A stretch of DNA of 64,000 nucleotides from JADJRH01 sp046351455 (GCA_046351455.1 JAXLYM010000002.1:372001-436000); one strand, 5' to 3'; counted from the first letter of the stretch, positions 6,932 through 15,890 are shown. Numbers and translations are program-made. The notes: generated by a model from the letters alone, not told the origin.

Positions 6932-8491
6932 TCAAAGCGGGATGTTGCCGTGCTTGCGCGGCGGGTTCTTGTCCCGCTTGTCGCGCAGGAGCTCCAGCGA
7001 AGTCGACAGGCGCGCGCGCAGCTTCCTCGGCACGATCACCTCGTCGATGAAGCCGAGCTCAGCGGCCTTGTACGGGTTCGCGAACTTGGCTTTGTACTCT
7101 TCGACGAAGGCCTTGCGGACGCTCACCGGATCCTGCGCGGCCTGGATTTCTCGGCGATAGACGATGTTCACCGCTCCGTCGGGGCCCATGACCGCGATCT
7201 CCGCGGTGGGGAACGCGAGGTTCACGTCCGCGCGGATGTGCTTCGAGGCCATGACGTCGTAGGCGCCGCCGTACGCCTTCCGCGTGATGACGGTGACCTT
7301 CGGCACGGTCGCCTCCGCGAAGGCATAGAGCAGCTTCGCCCCGTGCGTGATGATGCCGCCGTACTCTTGATCCGTGCCGGGGAGGAAGCCGGGCACGTCG
7401 ACGAACGTGACGAGCGGGATGTTGAAGGCGTCGCAGAACCGCACGAAGCGAGCGGCCTTGATGCTCGCCTTGATGTCGAGACAGCCGGCCAGCACCTGCG
7501 GCTGATTCGCCACCACGCCGATGGGCCGACCGCCGATGCGCGCGAAGCCCACCACGATGTTCATGGCGTATTTGTCGTGCACCTCGAACAGCCGTCCATC
7601 GTCGACGACGGCGCGGATCACGCTCTTGATGTCGTACGGCTTCGACGAGTCGAGCGGGATCATCGTGTCGAGCTCGGGCACGTCGCGATCCGTCGGATCC
7701 GCGCTGGGGCGGCGCGGCGGATCTTCGGTGTTGTTGGAGGGCAGATACGAGAGCAGCTCTCGCACGCGCATCATCGCCGCGCGATCGTCCGAGGCCGTGA
7801 GCCCGCAGACTCCGCTCTTCGACGCGTGGGCCGACGCGCCGCCGAGATCTTCTTTCGTCACGTCCTCGTTGGTCACCGTCTTGATGACCTCGGGGCCGGT
7901 GATGAACATGTAGCTCGTCTGCTCGACCATCAGGATGAAGTCGGTGATGGCCGGGGAGTACACCGCGCCGCCCGCGCACGGCCCGAGGATCGCGCTCACC
8001 TGCGGGACGACGCCGCTCGCGAGCGTGTTGCGGAGGAAGATGTCCGCATATCCCGCCAGCGACTCCACGCCTTCCTGGATGCGCGCGCCGCCGGAGTCGT
8101 TGAGGCCGATCACCGGCGCTCCGATCTTCATCGCGAGATCCATGATCTTGCAGATCTTGGCCGCGTACGCGCCGCTCAGAGATCCGCCGAACACCGTGAA
8201 GTCCTGCGCGAACACCACGACCTTGCGACCGTCCACGAGGCCCCAGCCGGTGACGACGCCGTCGCCGAGGATCTTCTGCTTGTCCATCTCGAAGTCGATG
8301 CAGCGATGGACGACGAAGCGGTCGAGCTCCACGAACGTGCCCGGATCGAGCAGCAGATCGATGCGCTCGCGGGCCGTGAGCTTGCCGGCCTCGTGCTGCT
8401 TCTTCACGCGGGCCTCGCCGCCGCCTTCGAGCGCGCGGCGGTTCAGCTCTTCGAGCCTCTCGATGGGTGTCTGGGCAGGACGTTCGGCCAT
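6932..8491 (-). CDS. pccB: Acetyl-/propionyl-CoA carboxylase carboxyltransferase (beta) subunit
   Basis: 519-aa biotin-dependent carboxyltransferase with two crotonase-like halves. The N half has the RERIDLLLDPGTF block, the DFTVFGGSLSG oxyanion/acyl-CoA loop, NDSGGARIQEG and GPCAGGAVYSPAI. The C half has PFTFVDVPGFLPG-type motifs (VDVPGFLPGTDQEYGGII), ARITRKAYGGAY-type (TRKAYGGAYDVM) and the FPTAEIAVMGPDGAVNI block. This pattern matches propionyl-CoA carboxylase beta chains, which make methylmalonyl-CoA; acetyl-CoA carboxylase activity cannot be excluded. The start is the ATG at 8491. The biotin-carrier alpha chain is not in the window. kamA ends 57 bp upstream on the same strand, so read-through is possible. 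Confidence 0.93.
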   Translation of the reverse strand: MAERPAQTPIERLEELNRRALEGGGEARVKKQHEAGKLTARERIDLLLDPGTFVELDRFVVHRCIDFEMDKQKILGDGVVTGWGLVDGRKVVVFAQDFTVFGGSLSGAYAAKICKIMDLAMKIGAPVIGLNDSGGARIQEGVESLAGYADIFLRNTLASGVVPQVSAILGPCAGGAVYSPAITDFILMVEQTSYMFITGPEVIKTVTNEDVTKEDLGGASAHASKSGVCGLTASDDRAAMMRVRELLSYLPSNNTEDPPRRPSADPTDRDVPELDTMIPLDSSKPYDIKSVIRAVVDDGRLFEVHDKYAMNIVVGFARIGGRPIGVVANQPQVLAGCLDIKASIKAARFVRFCDAFNIPLVTFVDVPGFLPGTDQEYGGIITHGAKLLYAFAEATVPKVTVITRKAYGGAYDVMASKHIRADVNLAFPTAEIAVMGPDGAVNIVYRREIQAAQDPVSVRKAFVEEYKAKFANPYKAAELGFIDEVIVPRKLRARLSTSLELLRDKRDKNPPRKHGNIPL

Positions 8492-8548
8492 GAGTCGCGC
8501 CGTATCACACCTCGGGCGGCGCGTTGCCCGCAAACCCCTCGCGCACGT

Positions 8549-9688
8549 CTACGAAGGATGAATCGTGAGGCGGTGTCGCGGGGCCGATCGAGGGGCCTTG
8601 ACGTCGGGCGGATCGAGCACCTCCACGTTCACGCCGCGGGGCGTGCGGAAGACCGTGCGGCCCGGACTCTGCTCCACGACGTAGCTCGGGCCGAGCGGCA
8701 CTTTGCCCATGCCCGCGGGCGTGTCGACGATGAGCTTCGGCAGCGCGATCCCGGAGAGGCGGCCCTGGAGCTGCTCCATGATCGCGACGCCCGCGGACAC
8801 CGGCGTACGGAGGTGGCCTGTCCCGCGCACGACGTCCGCGTGGAGCAGGTAGTACGGGCGCACTCGCCACTTCACGAGCGTGCGGAACAGCTCCGCGAGC
8901 ACCGGCGCGCGATCGTTCACGCCGCGCAGGAGCACCGTCTGGTTGTTCACGGGGAAGCCGTGGTCGACGAGCATCCGACAGGCGCGCTCCGCCTCCTTGG
9001 AGAGCTCCTTCGGGTGGTTGAAGTGCGTCATCACCCAGATCGGGTGGAACGGCCGCAGCGCCGTCACGAGCTCCTTCGTCACGCGCGACGGCAACGTCAC
9101 GGGCACGCGCGTCGCGAGGCGGATCGTCTCCACGCTCGGCACCGCGCGCAGCCGTTCCAGCACGCGCACGAGGCGCGCCGTCGCGAGCGTGAGCGGATCG
9201 CCGCCGCTCACGATGACGTCGCGCACGTCCGGGTTCGCCTCCAGGTACCGGAACGCGGGCTCCAGCGCGTCCATCGGCACCGCGCCGCCTCCGTCGCCGA
9301 CCATGCGCGAGCGCGTGCAGAAGCGGCAGTACACCGCGCATCGATCCGTCGCGAGGAGGAGCGCTCGATCCGGGTAGCGGCGCACCAGGTGAGGCGCCAC
9401 CTCGTGCGCGACCTCGCCCAGCGGATCGGCGAGATCGCCCGGCACCTCGCGCGACTCCTCCGCGCGCGGCACGCACTGCAGGCGCACCGGGCACGTCGGA
9501 TCGTCCCGATCGCACAGCGACAGGTAGTACGGCGTGATGCGCATCGGGAGGCCTTCGGCCTCGGCACGGCGCGCGCCCGCGAGCTCCTCGTCCGTGAGGC
9601 GGAGGGCCTTCGCGAGCGCGTCCACCGAGGTGACCGAGCGCTGAAGCTCGCGGGCCCACCCCGGCGGACGACGTTCCGCTGCTTTCAT
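8549..9688 (-). CDS. kamA: Lysine 2,3-aminomutase (radical SAM, PLP)
   Basis: 379-aa radical SAM enzyme that converts L-lysine to beta-lysine, or the related EpmB reaction. The [4Fe-4S] motif CAVYCRFC is present with the following TRSRM. VIVSGGDPLTL is the SAM-binding GGE-type motif. The PLP lysine is expected in DTPAGMGKVPL near the C-terminus. KamA proteins are usually longer than EpmB, and the extended C-terminal tail favours KamA. The ATG overlaps the stop of the parvulin gene (ATGA at 9685-9688), so translation is coupled in a pyrH-parvulin-kamA operon. No efp or epmA gene is adjacent, so a role in EF-P modification is not supported by context. Confidence 0.88.
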   Translation of the reverse strand: MKAAERRPPGWARELQRSVTSVDALAKALRLTDEELAGARRAEAEGLPMRITPYYLSLCDRDDPTCPVRLQCVPRAEESREVPGDLADPLGEVAHEVAPHLVRRYPDRALLLATDRCAVYCRFCTRSRMVGDGGGAVPMDALEPAFRYLEANPDVRDVIVSGGDPLTLATARLVRVLERLRAVPSVETIRLATRVPVTLPSRVTKELVTALRPFHPIWVMTHFNHPKELSKEAERACRMLVDHGFPVNNQTVLLRGVNDRAPVLAELFRTLVKWRVRPYYLLHADVVRGTGHLRTPVSAGVAIMEQLQGRLSGIALPKLIVDTPAGMGKVPLGPSYVVEQSPGRTVFRTPRGVNVEVLDPPDVKAPRSAPRHRLTIHPS

Positions 9689-10893
9689 TGCGGTGACATG
9701 CTGCCCGGAGGCCAGTCGCGCGGCACCTGCTTCTTCCCGGTCGGGAGGGCCGACGGCGCGCCCGACGGAGCCACCGACGGGGCGGCGGAAGGATCCGCGG
9801 ACGGCGCGGAAGAGGGCGCGGCGGAAGCATCCGCGGACGGGCTGGGCGCGGCGGCGTCCTTGGCCCACGGGCTCGGCGTGGTGGCGGCGTCGACGAGCGC
9901 GGTCGGCAGCTTGATGTCGGCGAGCGCCTTCTCGTCGACCTGCACGGGGAACTTCGCGCGCAGCTCCTCGTCGAGCTTCTTCTCCATGTCCGCGAGCCGC
10001 TGCTGGAGGATCGCGACGCGGATGGACCGATCGGCCTCTTGCAGCGTGCGCTTGTGGCCCGCGGTGATGCCGCTCAGCCGCACGATGTAGAATTTGCCCT
10101 CGGCCTCCACCGCTGCGTCCGCGATCTGCTCCTTGTTTTGAAGCTGGAACGCGACCTTGCGCACGGCGTCGGGCACCTTGAGGTTGCCGCCCTTCGGATC
10201 GTCCGGCGGGCCGACGATGCCGAGATCGCCCGCGAGATCCACCGGATCGTTCGCGCCCTTCGCCTTCGGCGCGGTGATCGAATTCTTCTGGAAGAGCTCG
10301 CCCCACTCCTGCGCGGTCTTCACCTTCGCGGCGAGCTTCAGGACCTTGTCGGCGTCGGCCTTGTTCGCGACGACGATCGCGGAGACGCGGCGGCGCTCCG
10401 GCTCGGTGTAGCGGTCCGCGTTCGCGTCGTAGTACGCCTTCACCTCTTCCGCGGTGAGGCCCGCGGGCGGCGGCAGCGAGTCGCGCATCTTCTGGAGGAG
10501 CGCGTCCCGGTAGAGCTGGCGGAGCGCGTCCTCCACCTCGGGCTTCTTGTCGAGTCCGCGGCGCCGCGCCTCCTGCGCGAGCAGCTCCACGTCGATCATC
10601 TCCGAGAGCAGCTCGCGCCGGCGCTCCTTCGTCTGGAAGCGGAGCCGATCGAACGGATCCATGCGGTCCAGCGTCCGCGCGAAGTCACCGAGCGTGATCG
10701 TCTTGTCGCCGACCTTCGCCACGACCTTGCCGGCCTGCTCGGGCGTGAGGCCGCCCACGGGCTCCGCGGAGGACGCGGCGGTCGTCGTCGTGTGCGCCGC
10801 GTCGATGGCCGCGTCGTCGCACGCGATCGAGAGCGCGCCGAGGAGGAAGGGAGCGAGGAGGATCGCCTTCGAACGTTTCACGCTCGCCGGCAT
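9685..10893 (-). CDS. SurA/parvulin-type peptidyl-prolyl isomerase lipoprotein
   Basis: 402 aa. It has an N-terminal signal with a lipobox-like SIAC ending (Cys25) and a Thr/Ala linker. Next is a SurA-N-like helical domain (KVGDKTITLGDFARTL, then REL-rich helices) and a PpiC-like domain around 170-315 (RRVSAIVVANKADADKV ... GDLGIVGPPDDPKGG ... FYIVRLSGI). A C-terminal tail of about 50 residues is Ala/Ser/Pro repetitive (SADASAAPSSAPSADPSAAP). It probably assists folding of exported proteins at a membrane. The gene begins 21 bp after pyrH and its stop overlaps the kamA start. Confidence 0.86.
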   Translation of the reverse strand: MPASVKRSKAILLAPFLLGALSIACDDAAIDAAHTTTTAASSAEPVGGLTPEQAGKVVAKVGDKTITLGDFARTLDRMDPFDRLRFQTKERRRELLSEMIDVELLAQEARRRGLDKKPEVEDALRQLYRDALLQKMRDSLPPPAGLTAEEVKAYYDANADRYTEPERRRVSAIVVANKADADKVLKLAAKVKTAQEWGELFQKNSITAPKAKGANDPVDLAGDLGIVGPPDDPKGGNLKVPDAVRKVAFQLQNKEQIADAAVEAEGKFYIVRLSGITAGHKRTLQEADRSIRVAILQQRLADMEKKLDEELRAKFPVQVDEKALADIKLPTALVDAATTPSPWAKDAAAPSPSADASAAPSSAPSADPSAAPSVAPSGAPSALPTGKKQVPRDWPPGSMSPQ

Positions 10894-10914
10894 AGCACGG
10901 ACGGTCGCGAGGGA

Positions 10915-11673
10915 TCAGCCCTCGACGACGGTCCCGATGTTCTCGCCCATGCACACGCGCAGGATGTTGCCCCGCGTGGCGAGCTTGAACACGCGCACCG
11001 GGAGCTTGTTCTCGCGGCAGAGCGTGACGGCCGTCTGGTCCATGACGCCGATCTTGTTCGCGAGGAAGTGGTCGTAGGTCATCTTCGCGTAGAGCTGCGC
11101 GCTCTCGTACCGGGCCGGATCGCGGTCGTAGATGCCCTCCACCTTGGTCGCCTTGAAGAGGGCCTGCGCGCCGATCTCCACCGCGCGGAGGGCCGCGGCC
11201 GTGTCCGTCGAGAAGAACGGATTGCCGGTGCCGGCCGCGAAGATCACGAGGCTCCCCTTCTCCAGGTGGCGCATCGCGCGGCGGCGGATGTACGGCTCGG
11301 CCACCTGCTTGATCTCGATCGCGGTCATCACGCGCGTGGGGCAGCCGGCCCGCTCCAGCGCGTCCTGCAGCGCGAGCGAGTTGATGACGGTCGCGAGCAT
11401 GCCCATGTAGTCGCTCTGCGAGCGGTCCATGCCGGCGCTGGCGCCCTTGAGCCCGCGGAAGATGTTGCCGCCGCCCACGACGATGCCGATCTGCACGCCC
11501 ATGCGCGAAACCTCGGCGATCTCGGCCGCGACGCGCTGGAGCGTCTCGGGGTGGATGCCGAACCCGCCGGCTTCGCCGCAGAGCGCCTCACCGGAGAGCT
11601 TGAGGAGGATGCGCCTGTACGCGACGCCGGGCCGCGCGACAGGGGGCGCCGGCAGCGATTCCGAAAAGGGCAT
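10915..11673 (-). CDS. pyrH: UMP kinase
   Basis: 252-aa amino-acid-kinase-fold enzyme phosphorylating UMP to UDP. Family marks are RILLKLSGEALCG at the N-terminus, VVGGGNIFRG, DYMGMLATVINSLALQDALE, the FAAGTGNPFFSTDTAAALRA block and the KVEGIYDRDPA block. The ATG at 11673 gives a family-typical length; an upstream start at 11709 would add 12 residues. It heads the operon with the parvulin and kamA genes and diverges from rpoZ. Confidence 0.95.
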   Translation of the reverse strand: MPFSESLPAPPVARPGVAYRRILLKLSGEALCGEAGGFGIHPETLQRVAAEIAEVSRMGVQIGIVVGGGNIFRGLKGASAGMDRSQSDYMGMLATVINSLALQDALERAGCPTRVMTAIEIKQVAEPYIRRRAMRHLEKGSLVIFAAGTGNPFFSTDTAAALRAVEIGAQALFKATKVEGIYDRDPARYESAQLYAKMTYDHFLANKIGVMDQTAVTLCRENKLPVRVFKLATRGNILRVCMGENIGTVVEG

Positions 11674-11771
11674 AGCGGGCGACCTAGTCGCCGCAACGGC
11701 AAGAATCAACCGAGAGTATGGACCTCGCGAACGTTGCGCGCGGGCGGTGTGTTCGGTATGACTCCGCCCCT

Positions 11772-12017
11772 ATGGCACGCGTCACTGTCGAAGATTGCCT
11801 GGAGCGCGAAGAGAACCGCTTCGCCCTCGTCGTGCTGGCCGCCAACCGTTGCCGTCAGCTCATGAAGGGCGCCGATCCGCTGGTGCGGACGAAGAACAAG
11901 CCCGCCGTCACGAGCCTCCGAGAGATCGCCGCGGGCCGCGTCCACTTCAACCGCAGCTCGCACGACGTCGTGAACGAGTGGGTCCGCCAGCAGCAGGCGC
12001 TGCTGTACGGCCGCTGA
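11772..12017 (+). CDS. rpoZ: RNA polymerase omega subunit
   Basis: 81 aa, family-typical length. MARVTVEDCLE at the start and RFALVVLAANRCRQL with KPAVTSLREIAAGRV are signature segments. Omega assists beta-prime folding and assembly. A frame-open extension upstream exists but the ATG at 11772 matches the conserved N-terminus. Divergent from pyrH; a hairpin-bearing repeat (family 2) starts 14 bp after the stop and may serve as terminator. Confidence 0.94.
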   Translation: MARVTVEDCLEREENRFALVVLAANRCRQLMKGADPLVRTKNKPAVTSLREIAAGRVHFNRSSHDVVNEWVRQQQALLYGR

Positions 12018-12030
12018 CGCGGCCTTGTCA

Positions 12031-12122
12031 CGTGGGAAGAGCTTCGCCCTTCCCCCCACCTGCGGCGGGACCCCCCATCCAGCGGGCACGTTGTTTTGGT
12101 GCGGCGGGACCTCTCATCCAAG
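12031..12122 (+). repeat. Dispersed repeat family 2, copy 1, with partial internal duplicate
   Basis: 12031-12082 runs from CGTGGGAAGAGCTTCGCCC to CCCCATCCAG. The first part folds into a hairpin (GGGAAG against CTTCCC with a TTCG-type loop, one mismatch) and the second has CCTGCGGCGGG. A shortened duplicate of the GCGGCGGGACC-CATCCA part lies at 12101-12120. It follows rpoZ directly. The second full copy is at 16637-16688. Confidence 0.75.
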
Positions 12123-12205
12123 CCCTACGTTTTTCGGATGGCCAAGTCCGGTAGCGTGCGGTTTTCGGGCTTCACAATCACTCCACGTCCGGATCTCCTC
12201 GTCAC

Positions 12206-13030
12206 GTGAAACGCGATCGAGCGCTCGAAGCGGGCTCCGCCGCTCATTACGAAGATCCGGCGTACTACACGAAGACCTACAAAAAGCGGCTCGACGACGT
12301 CCGCTACTACGTGGATCTCGCCACCGAGAGCGGCGGGCCGGTGCTGGAGTACGGCTGCGGCAACGGTCGGATCACGATCCCGATCGCGCGCGCCGGGCTG
12401 GACGTGACGGGCGTCGATCTCTCGGCGCCGATGCTCGCGGATCTGAGGCGCCGCCTTCGCGACGAGCCGTCCGAGGTGAAGGAGCGCATCACGCTCCGGC
12501 GCGGCGACATGCGGAACGTGCGCGTCGGTGAGCGCTTCCCGCTCGTGTTCTGTCCGTTCAACGCCCTCTTGCACCTCTACACGCGGCAGGACGTGGAGCG
12601 CTTCCTCGCGCGCGTCCGCGAGCACCTCACGCCGCGCGGCGAATTCGTCTTCGACGTGTCGATCCCGCAGCCGGAGGAGCTGGCCCGCGATCCGTCGCGC
12701 GCGTACGGCACCCCGCGCTTCGTGTACCCGAAAGAGGACGAGCCGGGCGGCGGCGTGGTGGTGAAGTACACGGAGCGCTTCGACTACGACAAGGTCCGAC
12801 AGGTCCTCTTCGTCGCGATGGAGTTCACGCCGGCGAACGGCGCCGAAGGCTGGATGACCCCGCTCGCGCACCGCCAGTTCCACCCGGCCGAGCTGGAGGC
12901 GCTCCTCCACTACAACGGCTTCGACACGCTGATCACGCACGGCGATTTCGACGCCTCCCCCGTGACGCAGGAGTCGATGCACCTCATCGTCCGCTGCCGC
13001 CCCCGCAAGGGATTCCGCGCCGTCCGCTGA
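12206..13030 (+). CDS. Class I SAM-dependent methyltransferase
   Basis: 274 aa from a GTG start. Rossmann-type SAM motif LEYGCGNGRI (about 47-56) is followed by VTGVDLSAPML with the acidic ribose-binding residue, RRGDMRNV and the FNALLHLYT motif IV region. A beta-rich C-terminal part (VVVKYTERFDYDKVRQV) is typical of small-molecule methyltransferases of the Methyltransf_25 type. The substrate cannot be told. It stands alone, convergent with pyrD. Confidence 0.88.
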   Translation: MKRDRALEAGSAAHYEDPAYYTKTYKKRLDDVRYYVDLATESGGPVLEYGCGNGRITIPIARAGLDVTGVDLSAPMLADLRRRLRDEPSEVKERITLRRGDMRNVRVGERFPLVFCPFNALLHLYTRQDVERFLARVREHLTPRGEFVFDVSIPQPEELARDPSRAYGTPRFVYPKEDEPGGGVVVKYTERFDYDKVRQVLFVAMEFTPANGAEGWMTPLAHRQFHPAELEALLHYNGFDTLITHGDFDASPVTQESMHLIVRCRPRKGFRAVR

Positions 13031-13064
13031 TCACGAATCACCGAAAAAACAAGCCAGGGATGGT

Positions 13065-13146
13065 GCCCACCCCCCGTCCGTGCTCGCTCTGCTCCGCGCG
13101 GCCGGCCCCTCCCAAAGCGCCTGCTTCGCAGCCGCAGGGAGGGGGA
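13065..13146 (+). repeat. Dispersed repeat family 1, copy D (divergent)
   Basis: It starts GCCCACCCCCCGTCCG and contains GGCCCCTCCCAAAGCGCCTG, closing with GGGAGGGGG. The order of blocks is the same as in copies A-C but many positions differ. It lies between the convergent methyltransferase and pyrD genes. Confidence 0.65.
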
Positions 13147-13150
13147 CCGT

Positions 13151-13189
13151 TCATCAGCGCTGATGAGCGGCTTCATCAGCGCTGATGAA
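13151..13189. promoter_or_regulatory. Two perfect 16-18 bp palindromes 22 bp apart
   Basis: TCATCAGCGCTGATGA at 13151-13166 and TTCATCAGCGCTGATGAA at 13172-13189 are perfect dyads with centres 22 bp apart, close to two helical turns. They lie 24 bp past the pyrD stop and 120 bp past the methyltransferase stop, between convergent genes. Paired dyads suggest a dimeric regulator; a two-way terminator is less likely as no T-tract follows. Confidence 0.55.
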
Positions 13190-13212
13190 CGCAAACAGGC
13201 TTATTTTGAAGG

Positions 13213-14127
13213 CTAACCAGCCATCTTGCCGATCATGTCGCGCGCGGCGATCCCTCGCCCTTCGCAGTACGCCGTGAGGCCGTCGAGCGTCTTCTTCGCC
13301 GCGAGCGGATCCGCGAAGCTCGCGGTGCCGACCTGCACGGCCGTCGCGCCCGCGAGCATGAACTCCACCGCGTCCTCCGCGCTCGCGACGCCGCCGATCC
13401 CGATCACCGGGATCTTCACCGCGCGCGACAGCTCCCACACCATCCGCAGCGCGATCGGCTTGAGCGCTGGGCCGCTGAGGCCGCCCGTCCGGTTCGCGAT
13501 GCGCGGCCTCCACGTGCGCACGTCGATCGAGAGGCCGCGGATCGTGTTGATCGCCGTGAGCGCGTCCGCGCCCGCCTCCTGACACGCGAGGCCGACGCCG
13601 CGCAAATCGCCTGCCTCCGGCGACATCTTCACCCACACCGGCAGCTTCGTCGCCGCGCGCACCGCCGCCGTCACGCCCGCGGCCGCGGCCGGATCCACGC
13701 CGAACTGGATGCCGCCCTTGTCCACGTTGGGGCACGACACGTTGAGCTCCACCGCGGTGATGCCCTCTTCACGATCGAGCCGCTGCGCGAGCGCCACGAA
13801 ATCCGGGATCGTCGTCGCGAAGATGTTCGCGATCACCGTGACGCCGCGCGCGCGCAGCTTCGGCAGCTTCTCGATGCAGAACGCCTCCACGCCCACGTTC
13901 GCGAGCCCGATCGCGTTCAACATCCCCGCGGCCGTCTCCGCGATCCGATCCGGCGGGTTGCCCGCGCGCGGCGTGAGGCTGAGCCCCTTCGTGCAGATGC
14001 CGCCGAGCTCCGCCACGTCGAAGAAGTCGTCGTACTCGAGCGCGTAGCCGAACGTCCCGGACGCCGTCAGCACCGGGTTCTTCAGCGTCGTCGGCCCCAC
14101 TTGCACCGAGAGATCCACGCCGCTCAT
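13213..14127 (-). CDS. pyrD: Dihydroorotate dehydrogenase, class 1B catalytic subunit
   Basis: 304-aa FMN enzyme oxidising dihydroorotate to orotate. NPVLTASGTFGYALEY opens the barrel, ELNVSCPNVDKGG carries the catalytic Cys loop (class 1), and KLPVWVKMSPEAGD, GGLSGPALKPIALRM and IPVIGIGGVASAEDAVEFM bind FMN. The ATG overlaps the pyrK stop by four bases (ATGA), so the heterotetramer subunits are coupled. Class 1B uses NAD+ through PyrK. Confidence 0.95.
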   Translation of the reverse strand: MSGVDLSVQVGPTTLKNPVLTASGTFGYALEYDDFFDVAELGGICTKGLSLTPRAGNPPDRIAETAAGMLNAIGLANVGVEAFCIEKLPKLRARGVTVIANIFATTIPDFVALAQRLDREEGITAVELNVSCPNVDKGGIQFGVDPAAAAGVTAAVRAATKLPVWVKMSPEAGDLRGVGLACQEAGADALTAINTIRGLSIDVRTWRPRIANRTGGLSGPALKPIALRMVWELSRAVKIPVIGIGGVASAEDAVEFMLAGATAVQVGTASFADPLAAKKTLDGLTAYCEGRGIAARDMIGKMAG

Positions 14128-15032
14128 CGCGCGCCCCCGTCCTTCGTCGCGGCGTCCGTCGCAGGCGCCTCTCGCGCCGCCGCGTCCCTCGAAGCGGCTT
14201 CTTTCGTCGCGTGGCTGGGGCCCCAGTCGATCGCGCCCGCGTCCACGCACGGACCCTCCGTGCACGCGTACAGATATCCGCCGGACGAGCGCGCCACCGG
14301 GCAGCCGAGGCACACGCCGTAGCCGCAGCCCATCGGCGTCTCCAGCGACACCTCGCACGGGACGCCGCGCTCTCTGCAGATCGCCGCGACCGCCGCCATC
14401 ATCGCGTGCGGACCGCACGTGTACACCTTCACCGCGCCGCTCGCCGCGAGCTCGTCCAGCGCGGGCCCCAGCAGCGCCGTCACGCGCCCCCGCGTCCCGC
14501 GCGATCCGTCCTCCGTCGCGACGCGCAGATCCGAAACCATCCCGAGCTCGCGCTCGAACGGCAGGTCCGCGTGCGTGCGCCCTCCGTAGAGCGCGACCGG
14601 CGCCGCGCCTCCGGCCTGAGCGATCCGCCGCGCGAGGAACAGGAGCGGCGCCACGCCGACGCCGCCCGCCACGAGCAGCATGCGCGCGTTCTCCGGCGCC
14701 TTCGCCCACGATTTCCCGAGCGGCGCGAGCAGCGTGAACGGCTCCCCGCTCGACGCGACCGCCATCCGCCGCGTGCCTTCGCCGACCACCTTGATCAGGA
14801 TCGACGGCCGGTGCCCTCCGGTGAGCAAGCTCATCGGCCGAGGCAGCAGCGGCGCCGCGCCCCACGTCTCCGAGCGCACCATCGCGAACTGCCCCGGCTC
14901 CACGTCGATCGCTCGCTCGCTCTCGAACGTCAGCACGTGGTACGCGCTCCCGATCGAGTCGCGCCGGTGCAAGATCACCGGATGGAGCGCCCGCTTCGAA
15001 GAGCCCAAGGAGACGATCGCCTCGCCGGTCAT
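14124..15032 (-). CDS. pyrK: Dihydroorotate dehydrogenase electron-transfer subunit
   Basis: 302-aa ferredoxin-reductase-like subunit. It has an FAD-binding beta-barrel (PGQFAMVR; RPMSLLTGG), an NAD-binding part (LLVAGGVGVAPLLFLARR; YTCGPHAMM) and a [2Fe-2S] motif with Cys in CGYGVCLGC and the later YACTEGPC. A tail of about 30 residues, rich in Ala and charge (KEAASRDAAAREAPATDA), extends past the usual end and is probably disordered. The start at 15032 overlaps the stop of the upstream unknown gene (ATGA). Confidence 0.93.
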   Translation of the reverse strand: MTGEAIVSLGSSKRALHPVILHRRDSIGSAYHVLTFESERAIDVEPGQFAMVRSETWGAAPLLPRPMSLLTGGHRPSILIKVVGEGTRRMAVASSGEPFTLLAPLGKSWAKAPENARMLLVAGGVGVAPLLFLARRIAQAGGAAPVALYGGRTHADLPFERELGMVSDLRVATEDGSRGTRGRVTALLGPALDELAASGAVKVYTCGPHAMMAAVAAICRERGVPCEVSLETPMGCGYGVCLGCPVARSSGGYLYACTEGPCVDAGAIDWGPSHATKEAASRDAAAREAPATDAATKDGGAR

Positions 15033-15772
15033 GTCTCGTAGTCCTCCGGCGTGAGCGCCATCTCCACCACGTCGCCGTCCGCCAACCGCCGCGTGCGGAT
15101 CGTGTCCACGCACACGTCGATCGCTTCGAGCCGAGTCGACGGCGCGTAGTACTCCTCGTCGCTCACCTGAAGCTCCGCGAGCCTCTCCGCCGCGGCCTTC
15201 TGGTCCTCGTCATCCATCTCGATCTGCGCGGCCTCGAGCGCGGCCTGATCGCCGTACAGCGTCAGCTCGCGCGCGAGCCCTTCGTAGATGAAGAGCATCG
15301 GCGAGAACGCGAGGAACGCCGTCTCCAGCTCCACGCGGAACGTCATCGGATCGTCGCCCTCGGTGCGCCACCACGACGGGTACCGCCGCCGCACCACCTC
15401 GCCGAGGTACGCCCCCGCGGTGTGCACGAGGAGCATCAGCGTCGCGCGCGCCGCCTTCGGATCGTTCTCGTTCTGCGCGACGAGCGTCTTCTGCGCGTCC
15501 GCGAGGTAGTGATCCAGGAGAGGCAGCGTCTCGGCCGAGTAATCGAGCTTCACGCCGAGCTTGCGCTCCACGTACCGGATGCACGAGTCGGAGAGCTCCG
15601 CGATCACCGTCGGGGCGGGCGGCACCTCGTGCACCTCCATCGGCGAGGTGTCGATCTCGGGGCCGTCGTCCTGATCATCCGGCTCGTGTTCTTCGTGCGT
15701 GTCCGCCTCGGGAGGAGGCCCGAGGGCGTCGCTCTTCCCGTTGCCCGAGTGCCCGTTCAGCTTCTTTTCCAC
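15029..15772 (-). CDS. Unknown protein coupled to pyrK
   Basis: 247 aa that I do not recognise. The N-terminal ~50 residues are acidic and Pro-rich (PPPEADTHEEHEPDDQDDGPE), probably disordered. The rest is mostly predicted helix, with SDSCIRYVERKLGVKLDYSAETLPLLDHYL and a Trp-containing segment RRRYPSWWRTEGDD. There is no signal peptide, membrane helix or catalytic motif. The four-base overlap with pyrK suggests co-translation with pyrimidine synthesis genes, though this may be only a shared promoter. Confidence 0.8.
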   Translation of the reverse strand: MEKKLNGHSGNGKSDALGPPPEADTHEEHEPDDQDDGPEIDTSPMEVHEVPPAPTVIAELSDSCIRYVERKLGVKLDYSAETLPLLDHYLADAQKTLVAQNENDPKAARATLMLLVHTAGAYLGEVVRRRYPSWWRTEGDDPMTFRVELETAFLAFSPMLFIYEGLARELTLYGDQAALEAAQIEMDDEDQKAAAERLAELQVSDEEYYAPSTRLEAIDVCVDTIRTRRLADGDVVEMALTPEDYET

Positions 15773-15890
15773 GGCGATCGCTTCCGGGCGGGCATCTACC
15801 GCATCCGTCCGCCGGAGGCTCCGTTAATTCAGGTTCAAGAAATCGTGGTCAACCGTCGGGGGTCACATGCTATCTTCGGCCGGTCGTTTC

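Noticed and set aside
6950..10090. Very long plus-strand open frame opposite pccB, kamA and the parvulin gene
   Set aside because: It is antisense to clear families; the product is Arg/His/Asp-rich with no domains, as expected in GC-rich DNA.
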